Assembly: GCA_049890115.1 (NCBI GenBank)
Contig: JBMHCC010000044.1
Location: forward strand, 1 to 29,695
DNA length: 29,695 nt
Direction: 5' to 3'
DNA from: UBA685 sp049890115
GTDB taxonomy: Bacteria > Pseudomonadota > Alphaproteobacteria > Puniceispirillales > Puniceispirillaceae
Positions 8,076-17,028 of the stretch are shown in pieces; positions within the stretch are counted from its first letter, which is position 1, and every line of letters begins with the position of its first letter. The notes under the pieces were generated by a model. It did not search any database. It was not told where the DNA came from and saw only the letters and a list, made by a program, of their open reading frames with translations. The position numbers were made by a program, and so were the translations under genes.

Positions 8076-9029
8076 TTCTTGCGGGATATTGTGATTAACC
8101 AAATGCGCCTGCCAAAAACGGTTAGGCAAGCTGCGCACAGCCTGCATCAACAAAAACACAAATAGATAGGTGAATAATAGCCGGTACCCAAGCACAATCA
8201 GTAAACTTGGTCCCATCAGCATCACAATCGCGGTATCTTCAAAAACAGAATGAAGCAGGTTAATAAAACAAACCACGCCAAACACATCTTTTTTGGCAAT
8301 GGTTCCTGTTTCCACATCTTTAATCAGAAGCCCGCCACCAAAACCAAGCCCCAAAGTAACACCAACAATCGCAATGGTCGAAGCACGAGTGCCAATACGC
8401 ATCGCACGCAAAAACGGTGCTAATATCATCTGCATCAGGCGTTCCACACCAATAATGCGCAAAACCTCCAAGAAAAATAGCAAGATAATGATAATCAGCT
8501 GAATCATCACAAGCGAAATAAGCTGTGTCTGAAGCCAACCTATCAAGCTGGTATCAAGCTGGAATTGCGGTATATGCATGATGGCTGGCTCTGATAACAG
8601 GTTAGTTGCTGCAAAAAACTGCGCCAATATCACAGATGCGATAAACCCGCCGCCAATACGCACTGCCAAGACCATCCGCGCACGCACACCTGCACGACGT
8701 GAAATTAACACCTCAATCGGAAGCGAATGTGTAAATAGCATATAAAGCGCTAAGACAGACATTTGTGCTGTGCTAAGACCAGCCATTTCAGGAACAGATG
8801 CCGCCACAATCAGACCAGCATAAGGGTTGGTTAACATGGTAGTGGTCAAAATAATCGCCAGCTCAGATGGCAATCCCATCACCATCATAACAGGCGCCAT
8901 CACATCAGCCAGAAACAGATCCAAACCTGCCATCTGGCATAATTTCACAATGATAAGGGTGGGGATCATAATTTTGAATAGCGACCAAGATACCGTGATA
9001 ATATCCTGATATAATTTTCTAAAATCCAT
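8067..9029 (-). CDS. Nucleoside-recognition (Gate) domain inner-membrane protein
   Basis: A 320-residue polytopic membrane protein resembling the nucleoside recognition/Gate family (PF07670; relatives include SpmA/SpmB and transporter gate domains). About eight hydrophobic segments are visible. Notable stretches are PTLIIVKLCQMAGLDLFLA near the start, MLTNPYAGLIVAAS, FTHSLPIEVLISRRAG, and a second-half repeat with GLGFGGGLLIKDVETG and LLHSVFEDTAIVMLMG. The two halves look like an internal repeat with a TNPYAG/GFGGGLL pair of glycine-rich gates. Substrate unknown. The start is ATG 9029, with GGGGGA 5 bp upstream; a TTG four codons earlier is also open. It converges on the CBS gene and diverges from the secreted hydrolase gene. 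Confidence 0.72.
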   Translation of the reverse strand: MDFRKLYQDIITVSWSLFKIMIPTLIIVKLCQMAGLDLFLADVMAPVMMVMGLPSELAIILTTTMLTNPYAGLIVAASVPEMAGLSTAQMSVLALYMLFTHSLPIEVLISRRAGVRARMVLAVRIGGGFIASVILAQFFAATNLLSEPAIMHIPQFQLDTSLIGWLQTQLISLVMIQLIIIILLFFLEVLRIIGVERLMQMILAPFLRAMRIGTRASTIAIVGVTLGLGFGGGLLIKDVETGTIAKKDVFGVVCFINLLHSVFEDTAIVMLMGPSLLIVLGYRLLFTYLFVFLLMQAVRSLPNRFWQAHLVNHNIPQEAG

Positions 9030-9153
9030 AAAATCCCCCAATAAGAGCCGCCCTTATGCCAAGAATGAAACCTAGTTGTTTTACCTTTGCAATTCAATTC
9101 AGTTTATCGCAGCATAATTATAGTTAATTCTTATATTGTGAAAGATTGTTGAA

Positions 9154-10104
9154 ATGCGTTCCTTATTATTAGCACTGCCATTATGTTTGGCTTTTGAAGC
9201 TCAGGCTCTGACCTTTAAATCTGGCCAGTCTGTTTCAGGTGGCACATCAACCCCATCAGCTACAAAAGAAGATATTGCGGCCTGCCAGACAAACAGCTTG
9301 ACGCCGAGCAAGACTGAGACCATTCAGGCACTATCTTTTAATATCCGCTATGATAATTCAGGTGATGGTAGCAATAGCTGGAGCAATCGCACTGCAAAGG
9401 TTGCGAGCATTTTTACCACACATGATGTTGATATTGGCGGCTTACAGGAAGTCTTGCACAATCAATTTGAATGGCTTCAAGAAAATTTGACAGATTATGA
9501 ATTTGTGGGTGTTGGCCGTGATGATGGCAAAACCAAAGGCGAATATGCCCCTATTTTTTATCGTAAATCTGAATTTGAGTTAATTGAAACAGAGACAGTC
9601 TGGCTCAGTCAAACACCAGAAAAGCCTGGCAGTCGTGGCTGGGATGCAGCATTGCCACGCATTACGACCTTTGCCACACTGCGACATAAGCCAAGCGGCA
9701 CCCCTATTTTGCTTGCTAGTGCGCATTATGACCATCGTGGCACACAGGCAAAACGAAATAGCGGTAAGGTTATTCATGACACAATCACAAGAAAGCTGGC
9801 AGAAAGAGATATCCCCTTAATCATCCTGACAGGTGATTTTAATGACACGCCTAATACCGCCACAACCAAGATGATTGAGAATAAAAATTGCTTATTTGAT
9901 ACAAGGCGTATGGTTGATAAACCAGAAGGGCCTAATTCAACATGGAATGGATTTCGGTCAATCGTAGCTTATGAGCGTATTGATTATATCTTTGCCAATC
10001 CAGCATTGCCACTCTTGTCTCATGTGACAGATGACAGACGTATTGATGGCGGCTTCCCATCAGATCATCTGCCTGTGATTATCTCGATAGCGGCACCAGA
10101 ATAG
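9154..10104 (+). CDS. Secreted endonuclease/exonuclease/phosphatase (EEP) family hydrolase
   Basis: An exported metal-dependent phosphoesterase of the EEP superfamily (DNase I / sphingomyelinase / inositol phosphatase fold). The 316 residues start with a short signal peptide (MRSLLLALPLCLAFEAQA, cleavage about residue 18) and a low-complexity linker. The catalytic core follows: LSFNIRYDN with the metal-binding Asn, GGLQEV with the metal Glu, SAHYDHRG, ILTGDFNDTP with the Asp/Asn pair, and SDHLPVI with the catalytic Asp-His. Length and motif order fit the periplasmic or extracellular members. Whether it cuts DNA, phospholipids or sugar phosphates cannot be told. It ends only 8 bp from the convergent pobA gene. 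Confidence 0.88.
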   Translation: MRSLLLALPLCLAFEAQALTFKSGQSVSGGTSTPSATKEDIAACQTNSLTPSKTETIQALSFNIRYDNSGDGSNSWSNRTAKVASIFTTHDVDIGGLQEVLHNQFEWLQENLTDYEFVGVGRDDGKTKGEYAPIFYRKSEFELIETETVWLSQTPEKPGSRGWDAALPRITTFATLRHKPSGTPILLASAHYDHRGTQAKRNSGKVIHDTITRKLAERDIPLIILTGDFNDTPNTATTKMIENKNCLFDTRRMVDKPEGPNSTWNGFRSIVAYERIDYIFANPALPLLSHVTDDRRIDGGFPSDHLPVIISIAAPE

Positions 10105-10112
10105 ATAAAAGC

Positions 10113-11282
10113 TTATAGTGGCAGGCCAACATAATTTTCAGCCAATGAAATACGGCCTGCCTCAGAGCTAGTAATATAGGCCAGCTCTGCTTCTTTCATT
10201 TTCTGCTCAAACGCATCATCATTAAAACGATGTGTCAGATTGGTTAAATACCAGCTAAATCGTTCAGTTTTCCAAACCCGTGCTAGCGCACGTTGTGAAT
10301 AATGGGTCAATGCCTCATCATCATGATCAGCAAAAAAGCGCAGTAATGCTTCGATCATATAATGGATATCTGAAAAAGCTAGATTGAGACCTTTGGCACC
10401 TGTTGGCGGCACCACATGAGCGGCATCACCTGCCAATAAAAGCCGCCCAAAACGCAAAGGCTCTGCCACAAAACTGCGCAAAGGTGCGATTGATTTCTCT
10501 AACGATGGGCCTGTTACCATCGCCTCTGCCATAGAGACAGGCAAGCGTTTGCGCAATTCATCCCAAAAGGCATCATCAGACCAATTTTCCACCTTATCAG
10601 TGGTATCACATTGAATATAATATCGGGACCTTGTCATTGAACGCATAGAACAAAGCGCAAAACCACGCGCATCATTCGCATAGACCACCTCATTTGCCAC
10701 TGGCGGCGTATCAGCAAGCAAGCCAAGCCAGCCAAAGGGGTAAATCTTCTCATAGGTCTTAATCGCACGCTCTGGCACACAAGCACGGCTAATGCCATGA
10801 TAGCCGTCACATCCGACAATCACATCACATTGGATGTCATAGGGCTTGCCATCATGGGTAAATGTGACAGATGGTGTCTGGCTGTCAAAATCATGAGGCA
10901 TTACATCAGATGCATCATAATAAATCGGGCTATTACCAGCGCAACGCAAGTCATATAGATCTTTGGTTACCTCTGTCTGGCCATAGGCTGTAACAACTTT
11001 GCCACCTGTTGATGCCCCAAGCGGGATTGCTTCTATCTGTTTATCAAAAGCGATATTGAGGCCATGATGGATAATGCCTTCAGCTTGCAAGCGTGATGCA
11101 GCACCAAGCTGATGAATCATATCAACTGTGGTTTGCTCTAGGATGCCAGCACGGATACGAGCCAGCACATAATCAGCTGAGCGGCGTTCCAGAATGACAT
11201 TATCAATCCCGTTTTTATCCAGTAAATTGCCAAGCAACAAACCAGCTGGGCCTGCCCCAATTATCACAATTTGCGTTCGCAT
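10113..11282 (-). CDS. pobA: 4-hydroxybenzoate 3-monooxygenase (PobA)
   Basis: A flavin hydroxylase that converts 4-hydroxybenzoate to protocatechuate with NAD(P)H and O2. The 389 residues carry GAGPAG (9-14), the RIRAG motif with Arg44, the second FAD/NAD(P)H 'DG' motif (IVGCDGYHG), FALCSMRS, GDAAHVVPPTGAKGLNLA, and ENYVGLP with the final active-site tyrosine. These follow Pseudomonas PHBH (394 residues) closely. With ATG 11282 as start, Arg44 takes the same number as in PHBH, which supports it over the GTG two codons upstream. No pobR-type regulator and no pca or lig ring-cleavage genes are adjacent. The aminotransferase lies 138 bp upstream on the same strand, and the secreted EEP hydrolase converges on it. 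Annotation is firm; the pathway downstream must be elsewhere. Confidence 0.93.
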   Translation of the reverse strand: MRTQIVIIGAGPAGLLLGNLLDKNGIDNVILERRSADYVLARIRAGILEQTTVDMIHQLGAASRLQAEGIIHHGLNIAFDKQIEAIPLGASTGGKVVTAYGQTEVTKDLYDLRCAGNSPIYYDASDVMPHDFDSQTPSVTFTHDGKPYDIQCDVIVGCDGYHGISRACVPERAIKTYEKIYPFGWLGLLADTPPVANEVVYANDARGFALCSMRSMTRSRYYIQCDTTDKVENWSDDAFWDELRKRLPVSMAEAMVTGPSLEKSIAPLRSFVAEPLRFGRLLLAGDAAHVVPPTGAKGLNLAFSDIHYMIEALLRFFADHDDEALTHYSQRALARVWKTERFSWYLTNLTHRFNDDAFEQKMKEAELAYITSSEAGRISLAENYVGLPL

Positions 11283-11420
11283 CTTCACTATTTCTTTAGT
11301 TTGTTACATTACTGGCAAGCGCATTATTTTATTTGCGCCATTTCACTATGTCAGGCTTTGATCGCTTTCTCAATATCACAAAAGACGTATTTCGAAAGGG
11401 GGCATATAGCACAATGCCAT

Positions 11421-12590
11421 CTAACTTTTTTTTGGCACTAAAAACGCTTCCAGTCTATCAAAGGCAGTGTGAAGACGGCGCTCCTCTTGGGCATAACATA
11501 AGCGCAAATACCCCTCAGCAGCGCTGCCAAATGCCGCTCCTGGTGCCAGCCCCACTTTTGCCTCTTTCATTAATGTTGTGGCCAAAGCAACACTATCATC
11601 ATAACCATGAACGGCAATAAGCGCATAAAAGGCACCTTGTGGACGCACAAAGGACAGATTTGGTATCGCAGATAGACGGCTTTCAACAACTTGATAGGCC
11701 TTTGCCAATCTGTCTTGCAATGCAGCAATCTCACCTTCCCCATTTTGCAGCATTGCTTTGCCTGCTTCTTGGACAAACCCAGCAGGGCAAGCGATATTAT
11801 ATTCTGTTAATTGGGCAAAGATCATTTCCAAGTCACGAGGTGCGGTTATCCAGCCAAGACGCCAGCCAGTCATTGACCATGCTTTGGAAAAGCTATTCAC
11901 ACAAATTAACCGCTCTTCTGATGACATCAGATGCTGAAAGGAGGGGGCAACTTTGCTGGCATGATATAATCTGGCATAGACCTCATCAGCGATAATCCAG
12001 ATACCATATTTCTGGCAATGCGCTATCAGTATCTGTTGCTCTTCAGCACTCATCACCCAGCCTGTGGGATTATTTGGCGTATTTATCATCACAGCTTTGA
12101 CATCAGGGCGCAAAAGCGCAATCAGCCTATCCATATCAAGATGCCAACGCCCCTCAATGGGCGTTAATGATAAGGGCGTCATATCAGCACCTGATAATTG
12201 AAACACCTCTGGCAGATTTGGCCAGACTGGATCAACATAGACAACCTTATCACCTGGATTGATAAGCGCCTGTGCACTCAAGGCAAGTGCCTGCATAGCT
12301 GAGGCCGTAACAGTGATATTATGTGGGGCAAGCGTCCTTTGATACAAAGCTGACTGATAGTCAGATAATGCCAGCCGTAAAGAGGGCTTGCCACTATTCA
12401 CATGATAAAAATGATCACCTGAGCCCAGAGCAGCGTTCAGGGCATTAACCGCAATTTGTGAGGTTGGCCAGCATCCCTCACCAAACCATAAGGCGATGAT
12501 ATCATCATCACCCATCCCTTGTTCAGCAACCTGTCTGATAAGGCTAGGGCGCATCATGGCAGTGCGCTGGCTCATTTCACTTTCAAACAT
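11421..12590 (-). CDS. Class I/II PLP-dependent aminotransferase (AspC-like fold)
   Basis: A fold-type I aminotransferase of 389 residues. NTPNNPTGWV (about 170-179) binds the PLP pyridine and substrate carboxylate, IIADEVYARLYH carries the PLP Asp/Tyr pair, and SFSKAWSMTGWRLGW (about 235-249) holds the Schiff-base lysine. An arginine for the alpha-carboxylate lies in LRLCYA near the C-terminus. Substrate is uncertain; AspC/alanine-type and aromatic transaminases share these motifs. ATG 12590 is preceded by AGGGGC. It lies upstream of pobA on the same strand with a 138-bp gap that contains a weak GGCAT/ATGCC hairpin, so shared transcription is unclear. The lipase gene diverges across about 250 bp with no operator I can see. 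Confidence 0.88.
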   Translation of the reverse strand: MFESEMSQRTAMMRPSLIRQVAEQGMGDDDIIALWFGEGCWPTSQIAVNALNAALGSGDHFYHVNSGKPSLRLALSDYQSALYQRTLAPHNITVTASAMQALALSAQALINPGDKVVYVDPVWPNLPEVFQLSGADMTPLSLTPIEGRWHLDMDRLIALLRPDVKAVMINTPNNPTGWVMSAEEQQILIAHCQKYGIWIIADEVYARLYHASKVAPSFQHLMSSEERLICVNSFSKAWSMTGWRLGWITAPRDLEMIFAQLTEYNIACPAGFVQEAGKAMLQNGEGEIAALQDRLAKAYQVVESRLSAIPNLSFVRPQGAFYALIAVHGYDDSVALATTLMKEAKVGLAPGAAFGSAAEGYLRLCYAQEERRLHTAFDRLEAFLVPKKS

Positions 12591-12842
12591 GATATGCCCC
12601 TATGCTAGATGATGATAGTCGCGCCAGCTCATAAGACTGGCAGACCCTTTATAAAACCATGTCCTAATGACAATGCCAAGCTTCAAATATGCAAGCCTGA
12701 TCCTTTAGGATATTAACCTTAAAGCTAGGATTGATCTTTGCCTATTTTAGCCAAAGAATATAAGCCAAGCAGATGATAAAAGGGGTTTTTTCAAAATAGG
12801 TGATTTGTGTTCTCTGCAAACAGGCATGAAAGTGAGGATGCA

Positions 12843-13895
12843 ATGGTCACAGCCCTAGCTCTTGATAAAAATGAAACAACGCTTTTAGATTTGGTGACAT
12901 CTCATCAACTACCATCTTACCGACAGGCTTATAGTGATAGAACAGCTTGGCAAATGGCTTGTTTATCTGAGCTTGCCTATCAGTCTTTTAGCGGGCTGGA
13001 TCAGGACAGAACAAAACGCCTTTTGCAAGATAAGCTAGATGACTTATTAGCGCATAAAAGACAAGAACAGCTGGCTGAGTTAATTGATGCTGTCAGCACA
13101 GTTGATGTGCCTCATACGCAAGGGCTTATCAATTCATTGGCTGATCACGAGATGCGGGTTGAATCTTGCTTTGATTACAAAGGCACACAAGCGCTTCTTA
13201 TTTCATCAAAAACATATCTCGCACTTGTGTTTCGTGGCACAGAGGCCACATCATTTCAGGATATCAAAACCGATATGAAAGCTAGAAAAACGCAATGCCC
13301 ATCAAAAGGTGGCATCCATCGCGGCTTTCATGAAGCCTATGAGCTGGTCGCAACCCAAATACAGCAAGAATTAAATCAACCACAATATGCCAAAAAGCCC
13401 CTATTCATAGCTGGTCACAGCCTTGGCGGCGCTCTGGCAACCATTGCCGCAAAAAGGCTGGAACATCAGGGCGGCATCGCAGCCTGCTATAGCTATGGTT
13501 CGCCTCGTGTAGGTGATGAAGAATGGTCCCATGGCATCAAAACACCTATCTTTCGCCTTGTGAATGCCATTGATTGCGTCACCATGCTGCCACCGGGGGG
13601 TATGTTTATCAAAATGGTGAAATTTCTATTATCTTTCATCCCATTTTTCGGCACCGTCATAGCGCAATTTTTATCACATTTTGAAGGCTATCATCATGTT
13701 GGCGATATGCGTTATCTGACAAATTGTAAGCCTGAAATCTATGATGATGTGCACCTACTGACCCATGTCTCATTGTTGCGCCGTTTGCGGATAATCTCAC
13801 GTGGTAAAATGGCTAAACATTTCATCAAAGATCATTCCATTGCGATTTATCGCAAAAAGCTGTCGGTGATAGCGTTACGCGACAACCAGACCTAA
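12843..13895 (+). CDS. Class 3 lipase family protein (alpha/beta hydrolase)
   Basis: A predicted triacylglycerol lipase or related esterase of the Lipase_3 family (PF01764). Of 350 residues, the oxyanion region is LVFRGTEATSFQDIKTDMKA and IHRGFHEAY. The nucleophile motif GHSLGG places Ser193, the catalytic Asp is in VNAIDCVTMLPP, and the His is likely in GYHHVGDMRYL. A hydrophobic stretch (MVKFLLSFIPFFGTVIAQFL) between Asp and His could be a lid or membrane contact. There is no signal peptide, so a cytoplasmic or membrane-bound place is likely. ATG 12843 has GTGAGGA 6 bp upstream; the frame is open back to a GTG at 12807. A strong shared terminator follows at 13904. Confidence 0.88.
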   Translation: MVTALALDKNETTLLDLVTSHQLPSYRQAYSDRTAWQMACLSELAYQSFSGLDQDRTKRLLQDKLDDLLAHKRQEQLAELIDAVSTVDVPHTQGLINSLADHEMRVESCFDYKGTQALLISSKTYLALVFRGTEATSFQDIKTDMKARKTQCPSKGGIHRGFHEAYELVATQIQQELNQPQYAKKPLFIAGHSLGGALATIAAKRLEHQGGIAACYSYGSPRVGDEEWSHGIKTPIFRLVNAIDCVTMLPPGGMFIKMVKFLLSFIPFFGTVIAQFLSHFEGYHHVGDMRYLTNCKPEIYDDVHLLTHVSLLRRLRIISRGKMAKHFIKDHSIAIYRKKLSVIALRDNQT

Positions 13896-13903
13896 AGGGC
13901 AAA

Positions 13904-13943
13904 AGACCTGACAGAGTGAATAATAGCGGTCTCTGTCAGGTCT
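13904..13943. terminator. Strong bidirectional rho-independent terminator
   Basis: AGACCTGACAGAG (13904-13916) pairs perfectly over 13 bp with CTCTGTCAGGTCT (13931-13943) around a 14-nt loop. On the minus strand it runs into TTTTGCCC; on the plus strand a T-rich stretch follows. It sits between the convergent lipase and SDR genes. Confidence 0.9.
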
Positions 13944-13950
13944 GATATTA

Positions 13951-14964
13951 TTATTTTGACAGACCCATTGCTTTTAGTTGGGAAGCTGTATCAAGGATAG
14001 ACTCCTTCACAGGGCGTGATTGCCAGCCCAGAACCGCCTTTGCCTTATCAGCTGGTGTGAAACGTTCACTATCAAGTAATTGTGATATTTGTTTGGTTGG
14101 CGCATCAAATAACCCAAATAGTTTCACCAACCAATTAGGCATCTTCTTAGTTGGCGCTTTGCGATAACCAGCCTCATTCAAAATGGTGCATAATTCAATC
14201 AACCACATTTCATCTGAACTGATAATAAAACGCTCACCAGCTGCTTTTTTATGAGTCATCGCCAAAATATGTGCAGCTGCTACATCACGCACATCAACAA
14301 AACCAAAATGTAAATTGGCTGCCGCTGGCACCTTACCAACAAGGATCTGACGAATAAAATCATTCGATGTGCCAATATCATCTGTTAAAGTCGGCCCTAA
14401 AACCACTGTTGGATTGATCACAGCTAATTCGGTTTTTTTCTTGCCAGTTTGCGCATTGATCAACGCCCATGCTTTTTGTTCAGCAAGTGTTTTGCTTTTG
14501 TAATAAGCAGATGTTTTTGGATGATCGACAATCGTCCAATCATCTTCAGTAAAGTGCGTTTTACCATCATGTGTATCTGTGATAGCTGCCCCAGATGAGG
14601 TCAGAACAATACGTGACACATTATGTTTAATCGCTGCTGAAACCACATGATCTACACCTGACACAGCTGGCTTAATCAGCTCATTTTCATCTTTTGGAAC
14701 GCCTAAAATAAAAGGAGATGCAATATGCAAAACATAATCACAGCCAGCAACTGCTTCATCCCACCCATCTGGCTTTGAAAGATCAGCCTCATAAAATGAC
14801 AGCTGTGTGATATCACAACCAGCATCTTGAAGCCCCTGCTCTAACTCAGGCACACGAGCAGCAGAACGCACAGTCCCCCTGACCTGATGATTTTGTTTCA
14901 ATAATTGTGAGATACAATGCAGTGCAATAAAACCTGATGCACCAGTCACTAGAATCTGTGCCAT
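13951..14964 (-). CDS. Extended SDR NAD(P)-dependent reductase (dihydroflavonol-4-reductase-like)
   Basis: An extended short-chain dehydrogenase/reductase of 337 residues. The nucleotide-binding motif TGASGFIALHC lies at residues 7-17, IASPF near 80-85 marks the cofactor pocket, and SAYYKSKTLAE near 150-160 gives the catalytic Tyr-Lys. VVLGP and FGFVDVRDVA are usual in the dihydroflavonol/cinnamoyl reductase-like branch. The natural substrate in bacteria is generally an aldehyde or ketone and cannot be named here. ATG 14964 is preceded by AAAGGGACAG. It is divergent from a TetR regulator over 93 bp containing two copies of TTGTACAA, so the pair is probably a regulator and its target. Transcription ends at the strong terminator at 13904. 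Confidence 0.88.
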   Translation of the reverse strand: MAQILVTGASGFIALHCISQLLKQNHQVRGTVRSAARVPELEQGLQDAGCDITQLSFYEADLSKPDGWDEAVAGCDYVLHIASPFILGVPKDENELIKPAVSGVDHVVSAAIKHNVSRIVLTSSGAAITDTHDGKTHFTEDDWTIVDHPKTSAYYKSKTLAEQKAWALINAQTGKKKTELAVINPTVVLGPTLTDDIGTSNDFIRQILVGKVPAAANLHFGFVDVRDVAAAHILAMTHKKAAGERFIISSDEMWLIELCTILNEAGYRKAPTKKMPNWLVKLFGLFDAPTKQISQLLDSERFTPADKAKAVLGWQSRPVKESILDTASQLKAMGLSK

Positions 14965-14996
14965 AATCTGTCCCTTTTTTCACTTGATAGATAAAA

Positions 14997-15039
14997 TTGT
15001 ACAAAAATTGTTATTTTGTAAACTGGACTTTTGTACAAA
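14997..15039. promoter_or_regulatory. Putative TetR-family operators between SDR and TetR genes
   Basis: Two copies of the palindrome TTGTACAA lie at 14997-15004 and 15031-15038, spaced 34 bp start to start. The second extends to TTTGTACAAA. They lie in the 93-bp divergent promoter region, where an autoregulating TetR protein would bind. The assignment rests on symmetry, repetition and position only. Confidence 0.6.
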
Positions 15040-15057
15040 TACTGTTAATTTGTCAAT

Positions 15058-15627
15058 ATGGAAAATAAAGATAAAATCATTACTGAGGCTGCTTTGGCGC
15101 AATTTGCCAGATTTGGTTTGCGCAAAACCACCATGCAGGATGTCGCTGATGCCGCGCAAATCTCGCGTCAGACACTATATAATCATGTGGCAAATAAGGA
15201 TGCGCTGTTACAGCTTGTGGCGCGTATATATTCTGCTGATAATTTACATCGCTGCCAGATGGCGCTGCATGAAGCTGGTGATTTTTCCCAAGCTTTGGAT
15301 GATTTAATTGCCCATTTTGTGATGGAACCATGGCAGACCATTCATGCCATGCCAGAAGCTGATGATTTTGAAGTCGTCGCTAATGATATCATTGTTGATG
15401 AGATCCGAGAGGCAACAATCAACAAGATAGCTTTGATCAGCGATACCATTTGCCGTTATCACCCTGATACAAATAAGGGTGAAGCTGAGGCAATAGCGCG
15501 GTTATTCTGTGCCACAGCAGCAGGTATGAAAAGTGCCGCTGAGACACAAGAGGCACTTATCGGACTGTGCCACACCATGAAGCAGTCCATTCTGGCTGTT
15601 GTCACATCCTCTCAGCAGGCTGCCTAA
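15058..15627 (+). CDS. TetR/AcrR-family transcriptional regulator
   Basis: A 189-residue TetR-type repressor. The N-terminal helix-turn-helix is clear: ITEAALAQFARFGLRKTTMQ (residues about 8-27), DVADAAQISRQTLYNHVANK (about 28-47), with the usual YNH-x-x-x-K end. The C-terminal part is a helical ligand-binding domain with no recognisable ligand signature. It probably represses the divergent SDR gene and itself through the TTGTACAA sites upstream. The ATG at 15058 follows the last operator by only 19 bp, and there is no strong Shine-Dalgarno sequence. The metallo-hydrolase gene follows by about 50 bp on the same strand and may be cotranscribed. Confidence 0.9.
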   Translation: MENKDKIITEAALAQFARFGLRKTTMQDVADAAQISRQTLYNHVANKDALLQLVARIYSADNLHRCQMALHEAGDFSQALDDLIAHFVMEPWQTIHAMPEADDFEVVANDIIVDEIREATINKIALISDTICRYHPDTNKGEAEAIARLFCATAAGMKSAAETQEALIGLCHTMKQSILAVVTSSQQAA

Positions 15628-15675
15628 CACTTCCCCTTTAAACGCGATTTGATTTGTTTTTTTGATTGGTTTTTC

Positions 15676-16839
15676 ATGCGTCACATTCTGAAATATCGCA
15701 AGAGCCTGATAACGCTCTTGGTAACAAGCCTGTTATGTCTTGTTGGTTATGGTTCGATTTTTATCTATGAGCCTTTTGGCAAAATCCCATCAGGCTCGTT
15801 TCTAGAGCGTATTCATGCCTCTCAGCATTATGATTTGCATCAGGATATTTTTGTAAATCGTCGCCCTGATATTATGGATACGATGAGCGTGGGGTCTGAT
15901 TTCCTAAAAGACCCATTTGGACGAGAGACGCCGAATTTTCTATTTCATAATTTTCAGGGAGAACCAGATGTTCTTTTGCCAGAGGAAACAAACCCTGATC
16001 TAGCAGCCTTTAGCGCAGCCTCAGATGATTTAAAATTTATCTGGCTTGGTCATTCCACCATTTTATTATCGCTTGATAATCAGACAATATTATTTGACCC
16101 TATTTTTTCAGATCACGCATCCCCCTTTCCCATTGCGGCAAAGCGGTTTCAACCACCAGTGATACCATTAGAGGATTTACCAAAAATTGATCATATCATA
16201 ATCAGCCATGATCATTATGACCATCTGGATATGGCAACGGTGAAGCATTTTGCCCAATCTGATACCAATTTTATCACAGCTTTAGGGGTTGGCTCTCATT
16301 TGCGTTATTGGGGCATTGATGAAACGAAAATCACAGAACTTGATTGGTGGGAAGGCGCACATTTTGGCAGCCTTCATTTTGCCGCCACACCATCACAGCA
16401 TTTCTCAGGTCGTATCGGCGTCATGCATAATAACAAGACCCTATGGGCATCATGGGTCATTGAGGGGGCCACGCAATCTGTCTATTTTAGCGGTGATTCA
16501 GGCTATGATACTCACTATAAAACAATCGGCGAGACCTATGGGCCCTTTGATGTCGTCTTTATGGAAAATGGCCAATATAATGAAAGTTGGCGTGCGGTGC
16601 ATAATATGCCTGAAGAGGCGATAACAGCCTTTCAGGATATTGGTGGAACCTATCTTGTGCCAGTGCATTGGGGGATGTTTAATCTAGCGCCTCATAATTG
16701 GTTTGATCCCCCAAGTGAAATTACCAGACGTGCAAAGGCTGAAGATATCAAACTCATAACACCGCGCCTTGGCCAGCTTATCTCGCTTGATAATCCGCCT
16801 CTTTATGATCAATGGTGGCTGGAAGTCACAGGCAAATAA
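15676..16839 (+). CDS. Membrane-anchored metallo-beta-lactamase-fold hydrolase (NAPE-PLD/RomA-like)
   Basis: A metal-dependent hydrolase of 387 residues. A basic N-terminus and a hydrophobic segment (about residues 10-29) make an uncleaved anchor or signal. The fold then shows FIWLGHSTILLSL, DPIFSDHASPFPIAAKRF, and the HxHxDH metal motif HDHYDH at 178-183. The later ligands are FSGDSGYDTHY and VPVHWGMFNLAPH. The 'DPIFSDHASP ... DHIIISHDHYDHLD' pattern matches the NAPE-PLD/RomA branch, whose bacterial substrates are mostly unknown. ATG 15676 lacks a clear ribosome site; a TTG at 15649 is in frame but gives a less natural N-terminus. The gene end lies inside a tandem repeat, described separately. 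Confidence 0.85.
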   Translation: MRHILKYRKSLITLLVTSLLCLVGYGSIFIYEPFGKIPSGSFLERIHASQHYDLHQDIFVNRRPDIMDTMSVGSDFLKDPFGRETPNFLFHNFQGEPDVLLPEETNPDLAAFSAASDDLKFIWLGHSTILLSLDNQTILFDPIFSDHASPFPIAAKRFQPPVIPLEDLPKIDHIIISHDHYDHLDMATVKHFAQSDTNFITALGVGSHLRYWGIDETKITELDWWEGAHFGSLHFAATPSQHFSGRIGVMHNNKTLWASWVIEGATQSVYFSGDSGYDTHYKTIGETYGPFDVVFMENGQYNESWRAVHNMPEEAITAFQDIGGTYLVPVHWGMFNLAPHNWFDPPSEITRRAKAEDIKLITPRLGQLISLDNPPLYDQWWLEVTGK

Positions 16840-16905
16840 TCATAAGGCAAATAATCATAAGGCAATTAATCATCTGGCAATTAATCATCAGGCAATTCTC
16901 ATCAT
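16831..16905. repeat. 15-bp tandem repeat (five units) starting at a stop codon
   Basis: Five head-to-tail units of 15 bp: two identical GGCAAATAATCATAA, then GGCAATTAATCATCT, GGCAATTAATCATCA and a decayed GGCAATTCTCATCAT. The first nine bases are the last two codons and stop of the metallo-hydrolase gene. Because the unit is a multiple of three, four units present an in-frame TAA at the same place. Confidence 0.9.
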
Positions 16906-17028
16906 AGCCACGCCCCCAATAGCATTTATCTTGTATTGGCAGGGATGCTATGAAACCATCTATGGTAATGCGCATCGCATGATAAGCAGTGTTGCATTTT
17001 TAAATGATGATTAAAAAAGGTTGCTCTT

